From an uncultured bacterium (lineage in GTDB: Bacteria > Bacillota > Clostridia > Lachnospirales > Lachnospiraceae), in NCBI GenBank assembly GCA_948467735.1, contig CAOKFN010000009.1, forward strand, positions 1-64,000: DNA of 64,000 nt. The letters are read 5' to 3'. Both the position numbers and the translations under genes were made by a program. Shown here in pieces: positions 49,845 to 56,578 of this stretch (position 1 is its first letter; the number at the start of each line of letters is the position of its first letter). The notes beneath the pieces were generated by a model. That model saw nothing but the letters and a program-made list of their open reading frames with translations, searched no databases and was not told the origin of the DNA.

Positions 49845-50681
49845 TTATGCCACATCCGCCTTTTTCATATGATAGATTCCAATTCCCGCCGTGACGGCAA
49901 TCCATACAAGGGATATAAGAACCGCACGTAAAATAAAATCTCCGCCGATCTCCCTCACGGGGCATTCCGTAATCAAATTCATCACCCAGCAGGAGGAAAC
50001 CTTGAAATTGGACTGCGGGAGCACAAGCGCAATCGCCATATCCAATGCGCCGGTGACGAGAGTGGAAAAAGAGGCGATGGCGATGCCGATGGTAATTCCT
50101 GCGCCCAGAGACCGGCACAGCTCGCAGACTGTCACGATCACCCCGTTTAATGCAATCCCCAGTAGAAGCTGTATTCCGCTGAAAAGGAATAAGTCTTGAA
50201 AGAAGCTGCCGTGGATTTCCCCGCCCTTGCCTATGGCGGCGCCGCAGAGCACGGTGGTGATAATCGTTAATATCAGCAGGACAATGGATACGCCTGCGGC
50301 GGCAATATACTTTGCCATAAATATTTTCCATCGGGCATATCCTTTCCCGACGACGTTTTTGACTGCGCCGTTGGTATATTCCCCTACAACGAAAATCGCC
50401 GCAAATATAATCGTAATAAAGCATGCGCAGTTTCCGAACATCTGCTGCAGTATTTCCAAAATGGTAATCTGTTCCATCAGGGGAAGAGAGGATTCTCCCA
50501 TGACCTCTCCGGACACATACACGCCCCCCGCCCCGTTGGCGATTTCGCCCCGTTCGATTTTGTCCGCCATAACCAGCATTCCATATAGGAAAATGATAAA
50601 TGCCGCCACCAAAATACAGCATACATAAAATGCCCTGCTCTTATATACTTTATAAAACTCACCCTTAATTAAATGTATCAT
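49845..50681 (-). CDS. ABC-2-type permease (antimicrobial-peptide immunity-like)
   Basis: A 278-residue membrane protein with six hydrophobic segments (for example AFYVCCILVAAFIIFLYGM, FITIIFAAIFVVGEYT, GVSIVLLILTIITTVLCG, ITIGIAIASFSTLVTG). ABC-2 family features include VGEYTNGAVKNVVGKGYARWKIFMAKY. The family includes lantibiotic-immunity and bacitracin-type exporters. Its start overlaps the ATPase stop by 17 bp, so the two are translationally coupled. The neighbouring regulator and kinase make a self-inducing peptide- or drug-resistance module plausible. Confidence 0.8.
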   Translation of the reverse strand: MIHLIKGEFYKVYKSRAFYVCCILVAAFIIFLYGMLVMADKIERGEIANGAGGVYVSGEVMGESSLPLMEQITILEILQQMFGNCACFITIIFAAIFVVGEYTNGAVKNVVGKGYARWKIFMAKYIAAAGVSIVLLILTIITTVLCGAAIGKGGEIHGSFFQDLFLFSGIQLLLGIALNGVIVTVCELCRSLGAGITIGIAIASFSTLVTGALDMAIALVLPQSNFKVSSCWVMNLITECPVREIGGDFILRAVLISLVWIAVTAGIGIYHMKKADVA

Positions 50682-51585
50682 TTTCTTCGCCTCCCAATAA
50701 CTCCATAAAGTATCCTTCCAAATCCTGCCCCGTAAGATAGCTTTCTTTGATATTGACGCCGCCTGTAATCAGGGCCCTGTTGGTTTCGGCTGTCTTGTCC
50801 AGATGCCCGAAAATGCGCAGGGTGTTCTGTTCGGGTATGTCGAATTCGGCGATATGAAGTTTTTCTTCCAGAATATTCACGGCAAGCTCCGTGTTGTCCA
50901 CAAGGATTTTGTGGCATCTGCGGCATCGGGTTCCCAATTCGGCCGCTTCAAACTCTTCAATTAAGGAGCCGTTTCTGATGATGCCGTAATGGGTGGCGAT
51001 TTTGGAGAGCTCTCCTAAAATGTGGCTTGAAATCAAAATGGTTATTTCTTTCTCCCTATTTAATTTCAACAGCAGCTCCCGGATTTCATGGATGCCTTCC
51101 GGGTCGAGGCCGTTGATCGGTTCGTCCAGAATCAGAAAGTCCGGATTCCGAAACAGGGAGATGGCGATGCCCAGCCGCTGTTTCATCCCCATGGAGAAAT
51201 TCCTTACTTTTTTCCTGCCGGTTTCGGACAAGCCCACAAGGGCCAGCAGTTCCTCGGGCATATGCCGGTCCGTAATGCCGAACTGTATTCGGAGCACCTC
51301 AAGATTTTCCCTTGCGGTCATATTGGCGAAAGCGCCCGGATTCTCGATCAGGCTTCCGATGCGGATGCGCTGTTTTTCCAAATCCTTTGAGCCGAACAGC
51401 TCCATGGCGCCTTCCGTGGGGGAGGCGAGGCCTCCGACCATTCTCATAAAGGTCGTCTTGCCCGCGCCGTTTTTGCCGATAAAGCCGTATATGGAGCCTT
51501 TTTCCACATGCATGCATACGCGGTTTACCGCTTTGTGATTCCCGTATACTTTTGAGATATCTTTTGTTTTTAATACATATTCCAT
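50665..51585 (-). CDS. ABC transporter ATP-binding protein
   Basis: A 306-residue ATPase. Walker A GKNGAGKTT, Q-loop/ENPGAF region, signature FSMGMKQR, Walker B FLILDEPINGLDPEG and H-loop ISSHILGEL. The pattern 'NFSMGMKQRLGIA...PINGLDP' is typical for peptide-immunity transporters (LanF/BcrA-like). A C-terminal region of about 80 residues with CRRCHKILVDN follows. The start has GGAAAGG upstream. Works with the permease overlapping its end. Confidence 0.9.
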   Translation of the reverse strand: MEYVLKTKDISKVYGNHKAVNRVCMHVEKGSIYGFIGKNGAGKTTFMRMVGGLASPTEGAMELFGSKDLEKQRIRIGSLIENPGAFANMTARENLEVLRIQFGITDRHMPEELLALVGLSETGRKKVRNFSMGMKQRLGIAISLFRNPDFLILDEPINGLDPEGIHEIRELLLKLNREKEITILISSHILGELSKIATHYGIIRNGSLIEEFEAAELGTRCRRCHKILVDNTELAVNILEEKLHIAEFDIPEQNTLRIFGHLDKTAETNRALITGGVNIKESYLTGQDLEGYFMELLGGEENDTFN

Positions 51586-51716
51586 ATCTGCCTTTCCTTT
51601 CTGCTTGTTTCAGGAATGCTTCCCAGCTTTCCTGCTATGAATACAGCATAACAGTCAGCATTTTAGAAACATTAGGAAAAGTATAAAGAAATCATAAAGT
51701 TTGCAGGAATTCCATT

Positions 51717-52409
51717 TTATTGCTTCATTTTGAAACCGATGCCCCAGACGGTCTCAATATAATTTTCGCCGTTTATTTTGGCTGTTTTCTGCCGGATATT
51801 GCTGATATGGACGTTGACGGCATTCTCTTCTCCGAGGAATTCCTCGTTCCATACCGACTGATAAATATTGCTTTTCGTAAATACCTTTTCCGGATTCCGC
51901 ATCATAAGCTCCAGAATCAGGAATTCCCGCCGGGTCAGCCGGACTTCCTCTCCGGCTACCGTGACCTTAAAGCTCTCCGGATCCAGAATTATGTCCTTAT
52001 ATTGCAGGATTTTGCTGTGGGAAGCCCTGCCGGGAAAGGCATGGCCGCTGCGGCGGAGCACCGCTTCCAGCCTTGCCAGCAGTTCCTCCGTGTCAAAGGG
52101 CTTGGTGATGTAATCGTCCGCTCCGGCCCGAAGCAGGGAGATTCTTGTCTTTGCCCCCTCTTTGGCGGAGGAAACGATGACCGGGACTTGGGGGTATTCC
52201 TCCTTTACCTTGGCCAGCAGGTCTTCCCCATTCATGCCCGGCAGCATCAAATCCAAAATCATGGCAAGGGGGCAGTCTTTTTCCAGATAAAATAAAGCTT
52301 CCGTGCCGGAAAATGCCTGAGCGGTCTCATAGCCGCCATGCTCCAGCAGTTCTTTTAAAATATGGCTGATATCGTTGTCGTCTTCTACAATTAATATATA
52401 ATTCCGCAT
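51717..52409 (-). CDS. Response regulator, OmpR/PhoB type
   Basis: A 230-residue regulator. Receiver domain with acidic pair EDD (about 9-11), phospho-acceptor Asp53 in MILDLMLPGMNG, and Lys near 102 (YITKPFDTEE). The DNA-binding winged helix has LTRREFLILELMMRNPEKVFTK and the end YIETVWGIGFKM. It is followed by a 131-bp gap before the ABC ATPase, in which a regulated promoter may lie. The start at 52409 is the usual RNYILIVEDD opening; a longer in-frame start at 52499 is improbable. Confidence 0.9.
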   Translation of the reverse strand: MRNYILIVEDDNDISHILKELLEHGGYETAQAFSGTEALFYLEKDCPLAMILDLMLPGMNGEDLLAKVKEEYPQVPVIVSSAKEGAKTRISLLRAGADDYITKPFDTEELLARLEAVLRRSGHAFPGRASHSKILQYKDIILDPESFKVTVAGEEVRLTRREFLILELMMRNPEKVFTKSNIYQSVWNEEFLGEENAVNVHISNIRQKTAKINGENYIETVWGIGFKMKQ

Positions 52410-52505
52410 TTTTATATCTGCCTTTTGCTGTGATAAGATAATCCGTGTATATGTATTTCCATGATGTTCATTTTCAATTGTTAGCGAAAGTTCAATCATT
52501 AGTTT

Positions 52506-53192
52506 TTATTGCGCGGCAGCAAGCACCTTTATTCTGGCAAAAGCTTTTTTCACAGGCGGGATAGCTAGTAGAATCAAAGTGACTGCGCCCTCTGTGAAAA
52601 TATAGCAGCCGTTGTAGACGAGGCTGTAGGGCAGCGGGTCCCAGCCCTCCCATGCGTATTCGGCGAAGAAAATCCAGCCGGAAAGGGTGGTGAATATCCA
52701 TCTCCCTATGATGCCTGCAAGATAGCCCTTTAACAAACCGTTCTTTGAACTGGAGAACAGCCCGGATAGGCCCAGCGCGCCGAAAGCCAGCAGATAGTCC
52801 ACCAGCAGCTGGGCGGGATGGATCACATAGGGGTCGAGGACCAGCTGCAGGACGCCGTGCGCGAGTCCCGTCATCAGGCCTGCCGAAAGCCCGAACCAAT
52901 GGCCCGGAAGGCAGATCATGAGCATGGAAAGCAGGGTAACGGAGCCTCCAAAGGGAAATTCATACAATTTGATGGAGGAGAGAACCGTCCCAAGGGCAAT
53001 GGAAACCGCGCAGAAAGCAAGCTGCTTTACGGTGAGCTTCCCGGAAGCCTGTTTTGCGGCAGAAGCCTTTTTTCCGGCAAAGAAAGCGGCGGCCGCCAAT
53101 AGCGCCATGATAATAAGGACAAGCAGGACATAGCCTAAGGTGGTGGGAACATAGCTGATTTCGTCCCCGTCTGCAATAACAGTGTACAACAT
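52506..53192 (-). CDS. thiT: Thiamine ECF transporter S component ThiT
   Basis: A 228-residue membrane protein. After an N-terminal helix, the second half has the ThiT substrate-binding pattern ALGTVLSSIKLYEFPFGGSVTLLSMLMICLPG (key parts KLYEFPFGGSVTLLSM), GLMTGLAHGVLQ, and a terminal YSLVYNGCYIF. It is the thiamine-specific S component that docks on a shared ECF module elsewhere. The gene is preceded by a TPP riboswitch and a hairpin covering its ribosome site. The start is 53192, after AAGGAGGAG; an upstream frame to 53249 lies in the leader. Confidence 0.92.
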   Translation of the reverse strand: MLYTVIADGDEISYVPTTLGYVLLVLIIMALLAAAAFFAGKKASAAKQASGKLTVKQLAFCAVSIALGTVLSSIKLYEFPFGGSVTLLSMLMICLPGHWFGLSAGLMTGLAHGVLQLVLDPYVIHPAQLLVDYLLAFGALGLSGLFSSSKNGLLKGYLAGIIGRWIFTTLSGWIFFAEYAWEGWDPLPYSLVYNGCYIFTEGAVTLILLAIPPVKKAFARIKVLAAAQ

Positions 53193-53200
53193 AAAAAACT

Positions 53201-53222
53201 CCTCCTTTTTCTGGCAAGGAGG
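53201..53222 (-). promoter_or_regulatory. Hairpin that can bury the thiT ribosome site
   Basis: On the minus strand CCTCCTT (53216-53222) is fully complementary to AAGGAGG (53201-53207), with an 8-nt loop. The second arm is the thiT Shine-Dalgarno itself. It fits translational control by the TPP riboswitch ~110 nt upstream. Confidence 0.65.
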
Positions 53223-53330
53223 AACAACATCGGCAGCTTCGGAGCACATAGGGCATGAAGCGCCGACGCTCCTTGAAATGTATCGGAGACGGTCGTAAAC
53301 GGACGCCTATGTAATCCTTAGAGCTGTTTT

Positions 53331-53421
53331 GCTTCCTTCCGCCGGTATTATCCGGTTCAAGTAATGAGGGTTAGAAACAGTGCGCCGCACTGCTTCAATC
53401 TCAGCGATGTGCTCCCCTAGC
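53331..53421 (-). ncRNA. TPP riboswitch
   Basis: On the minus strand the RNA reads CTAGGGGAGC, then GCTGAGATTGAAGCAG, ACCCTCATTACTTGAACC, GGATAATACCGGCGGAAGG. These are the universally conserved THI-box core segments (GGGG, CUGAGA, ACCC, GAACCGGAUAAUACCGGCG-like). It binds thiamine pyrophosphate and lowers thiT expression. It lies ~140 nt before the ThiT start. Confidence 0.95.
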
Positions 53422-53441
53422 GGTTATTTGATTCATGCCTT

Positions 53442-53470
53442 ACTATAAGATATATTTTGGGTTATGTCAA
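53442..53470 (-). promoter_or_regulatory. Promoter for the TPP riboswitch-thiT transcript
   Basis: -35 TTGACA (53465-53470), 17-bp spacer, -10 TATAGT (53442-53447) on the minus strand. Both boxes are close to consensus. Confidence 0.8.
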
Positions 53471-53590
53471 GGGGGAAGTTGAGACGGTTTTGCGATGGGA
53501 GCTTCAGAATAAGAGCCCACAGCACAATAAACAGCAGAACAAAACAAAGCGGAGGGAGGAAGATATTTCAGAAAAACCGCAAAACCGCTC

Positions 53591-53617
53591 TTGACAAAAT
53601 GGGGGGGGTAGTATAAT
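53591..53617 (+). promoter_or_regulatory. Promoter with a poly-G spacer before the BspA-like gene
   Basis: Perfect -35 TTGACA (53591-53596) and perfect -10 TATAAT (53612-53617) are only 15 bp apart. The spacer contains eight consecutive G. Gaining or losing G by slippage would shift spacing between 14 and 17 bp or more and so turn expression up or down. Only the strand with TATAAT is ideal. Confidence 0.7.
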
Positions 53618-53728
53618 AAAAGAAGTTTCGGTTTCAGTCAGCAGAATCCGGCGCTGGGAGCCGGGGTGTGAAAAGCGGAATGAAAAAACAAAAAATGGGA
53701 AAAAAGAAAACGGAAAACAGGAGGAAGA

Positions 53729-56332
53729 ATGAAAACGGAAGGAAGAATGGAAACAAAAGGAAGAATGGAAACAGAAGGAAGGAGAGCGTCAGGGATCGGC
53801 TGTCAGGAGAACAGGGTTCTGCGGATGCCGGGAGCGCTGCGCCGTGCGGCAGTCAGGCTTCTGGGCTGTCTGGCGCTGTGTCTGGCGGTATGCGCCGGGA
53901 GCTTTATGCATGTACAGGCGGCGGAGCAGGACGGAGCCGCGGCGCTTGAAGGGACATTCGGGAAGAACGGCGGGCTGCGCTGGGTGATGGATGAAGAGAC
54001 GAAGACAGTGACAATATCTGGGGAGGATGAGCCGGGGGAGGCTGCTTTTCCGCAGGAGGTGGAATACATAAAATTTAATGGCTGTAAAATGAGCGGCTCA
54101 ATGTGGAAACTATTTGAAGGAATGAAGAATTTGAAAGGAATTAATTTTGACGGCTTAGATACCAGCAGCGTGACAAATATGAATAATTTATTTTCCGGCT
54201 GCAGCGGCTTGACGAATTTGGATTTGAGCAGCTTTGATACCGGAAGAGTGTATGACATGGAGTATATGTTTTCCGGCTGCAGCGGCTTGACGAATTTGGA
54301 TTTGAGCAGCTTTGACACCGGAAGAGTGTTTGACATGGGGTATATGTTTTACGGCTGCAGCGGCTTGATGAATTTGGATTTGAGCAGCTTTGACAGCAGA
54401 AGAGTGGGGGACATCGGTAGGATGTTTGACGGCTGCAGCAGCCTGACAAGCTTGGATTTAAGCGGTTTTGACACCGGAAGCGTGACGGACATGGGTAGGA
54501 TGTTTCAAGGCTGCAGCAGCCTGACAAGCTTGGATTTAAGCGGTTTTGACACCGGAAGCGTGACGAACATGGTTGGGATGTTTCGGGGCTGCAGCAGCCT
54601 GACAAGTCTGGATTTGAGCGGTTTTGATACCGGAAATGTGACGGACATGAGTAAGATGTTTCAAGGCTGCAGCGGTCTGACAGGTATGGATTTAAACGGT
54701 TTAAATATTGGAAATGTGACGGATATGGGGGAGATGTTCTCCGGCTGCAGCAACCTGAAGAGCATGGATTTGAGCGGTTTAGATACCAGAAATGTGATGA
54801 GTATGTCTAGGATGTTTCTTGGCTGCAGCAGCTTGACAAGTCTGGATTTGTCTGGTTTGGATATGAAGAATGCCATCATTGGAAATATGTTTGAAGGCTG
54901 TAGTGAATTAAATATGTTATTAACGCCTGCTAGTCTCATATCCACTGCAAAGCTGAATGGAACATTTTATGTCGCGGAGGGAAATGATGGGGAATATAGG
55001 GAAACAGACATTCTTACCCCTTATTTTTTAAATATAACGCTGCGGAGAGTAGGAACCGCAATTGAGCCTGATCCAGCGGAATCCCCCGCCCCGCAGGAAT
55101 GGAAGAAGGACGAGGACGGCAGGGAGTACTGGTATGAGAACGGGGTGCGTCAGGGATACGACCCGGAAGACCCCTCCTACCGGGGGAAGGAAATCTACGA
55201 CCCGGAAAGCGACGCGTGGTACTGGCTGGACAATGTGCAGCAGGGAGCGAAGGCGGTCTCCAAGGACGTCTATCAGGAATCCGGCGCGGGCATCTGGGCG
55301 GAGCATGAGGACGGAACCGGGAAATGGGTGCGCTATGACGCGTCCGGGCATATGGTGAAGGGCTGGGACGCGAATGAAAACGGCACCTACTACTTTGACC
55401 TGACCTACGGAACCATGGCGAAAGGAACGGCCACCATAGACGGGAGCCAGTACCATTTTGACGAGAACACGGGCGTCATGACGGGAGGCCCCGCGGAGGG
55501 GGAAAAAGGAAGCTGGGAGTCCGAGGGCGGCGCGCAGTTCTGGTATGAGGGCGGCGTGCGTCAGGGATACGACCCCAGAAACCCCGCCTACCGTGGGAAG
55601 GAAATCTACGACCCGGAGAGCGATGCGTGGTACTGGCTGGACAATGTGCAGCAGGGGGCGAAGGCAGTCTCCAAGGACGTGTATCAGGAGTCCGCGGCCG
55701 GGGAATGGGCGGAGAACGAGGACGGAACCGGGAAATGGGTGCGCTATGACGCGTCCGGCCATATGGTGAAGGGCTGGGACAGGAGCGGAAACGGCGCCTA
55801 CTATTTTGACCCGACCTATGGAACCATGGCGAAGGGAGAGGTGTCCATTGACGGGAAGAGCTTCCGCTTTGACGAGAACACGGGGATACTGGCCGAAGAC
55901 CCTTCCGCCGGGGACGAATGGGTGGAAAGGCTGTGCCGCAGCCTGCTGGCGGATGACTATAAAGCGGTGATGGAGCAGCTGAAAGACGTTCCCACGGTGA
56001 GGGAGAAGTGCGCGTCCTATGAGTATGAGGAGTGGGCGCTGTGGAATTATGAGACGGCATACAGAATGACGGCGGCGGACGGAACCGTGGCCGGGATTGT
56101 GGTCTACGAATACGATAACGGCAGCAAGGAGATAAACGCTTTCGTGTCCTATACGGAGGGCAGCGGATTCTCGGAGATTGCGGCGGGAGACCATTTTGTT
56201 TCCATGAACCCTGACGACGGCACCTACACCTATTTCAAGGGGGGATATGAAGTGATTACATATAATCCGTCATACCCCAGACCTAATTATACCATGGAGA
56301 AGGGTGCAGGGTATATTCTATGGCATGTATAA
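53729..56332 (+). CDS. BspA-like surface protein with LRR repeats and cell-wall-binding repeats
   Basis: An 867-residue exported protein. An N-terminal region of short repeated sequence leads to a hydrophobic signal segment (LLGCLALCLAVCAGSFMHV). From ~residue 145 to 375 lie nine 25-residue repeats of the DUF285/BspA type (SGLTNLDLSSFDTGRVYDM and variants, FSGCSGL). From ~465 come cell-wall-binding repeats (WYWLDNVQQGAKAVSKDVY, GKWVRYDASGHMVKGWD, TYYFDLTYGTMAKG). It would be surface-attached through these repeats. The start follows AGGAGG at 53729 and the promoter has a poly-G spacer. The next gene is related in its repeats. Confidence 0.85.
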   Translation: MKTEGRMETKGRMETEGRRASGIGCQENRVLRMPGALRRAAVRLLGCLALCLAVCAGSFMHVQAAEQDGAAALEGTFGKNGGLRWVMDEETKTVTISGEDEPGEAAFPQEVEYIKFNGCKMSGSMWKLFEGMKNLKGINFDGLDTSSVTNMNNLFSGCSGLTNLDLSSFDTGRVYDMEYMFSGCSGLTNLDLSSFDTGRVFDMGYMFYGCSGLMNLDLSSFDSRRVGDIGRMFDGCSSLTSLDLSGFDTGSVTDMGRMFQGCSSLTSLDLSGFDTGSVTNMVGMFRGCSSLTSLDLSGFDTGNVTDMSKMFQGCSGLTGMDLNGLNIGNVTDMGEMFSGCSNLKSMDLSGLDTRNVMSMSRMFLGCSSLTSLDLSGLDMKNAIIGNMFEGCSELNMLLTPASLISTAKLNGTFYVAEGNDGEYRETDILTPYFLNITLRRVGTAIEPDPAESPAPQEWKKDEDGREYWYENGVRQGYDPEDPSYRGKEIYDPESDAWYWLDNVQQGAKAVSKDVYQESGAGIWAEHEDGTGKWVRYDASGHMVKGWDANENGTYYFDLTYGTMAKGTATIDGSQYHFDENTGVMTGGPAEGEKGSWESEGGAQFWYEGGVRQGYDPRNPAYRGKEIYDPESDAWYWLDNVQQGAKAVSKDVYQESAAGEWAENEDGTGKWVRYDASGHMVKGWDRSGNGAYYFDPTYGTMAKGEVSIDGKSFRFDENTGILAEDPSAGDEWVERLCRSLLADDYKAVMEQLKDVPTVREKCASYEYEEWALWNYETAYRMTAADGTVAGIVVYEYDNGSKEINAFVSYTEGSGFSEIAAGDHFVSMNPDDGTYTYFKGGYEVITYNPSYPRPNYTMEKGAGYILWHV

Positions 56333-56392
56333 GCCGACAGCAGAAACCATAGGATCCCAACAAGAAATTTATAGGAATCAATGACAGTATGG

Positions 56393-56435
56393 TCGGGAAA
56401 TAAGGGGGAGAATCGGAGTCCTCCTTATTTCCCGA
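56393..56435 (+). terminator. Strong hairpin between the two surface-protein genes
   Basis: Arms TCGGGAAATAAGGGGGA (56393-56409) and TCCTCCTTATTTCCCGA (56419-56435), 16 of 17 paired, with a 9-nt loop. Lacks a T tract, so it may stabilise the upstream mRNA or attenuate reading-through. Confidence 0.6.
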
Positions 56436-56578
56436 GCATTGGTTTGGAAGAAGGATTGGCATTTCTCATCCGGATGAGTGATTCCCCGGAGCGGAGGCAC
56501 AGGGATGCATGGAAAATGCTCCTGCGGAATAGGATGCGGACGGGATATAGGCTGCGGATAGAAAAAAGGAGGGGACGC

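Noticed and set aside
55028..56194. 388-residue minus-strand ORF opposite the BspA-like gene
   Set aside because: It is a GC-rich shadow across the wall-binding repeats; similar shadow sequence recurs with the repeat.
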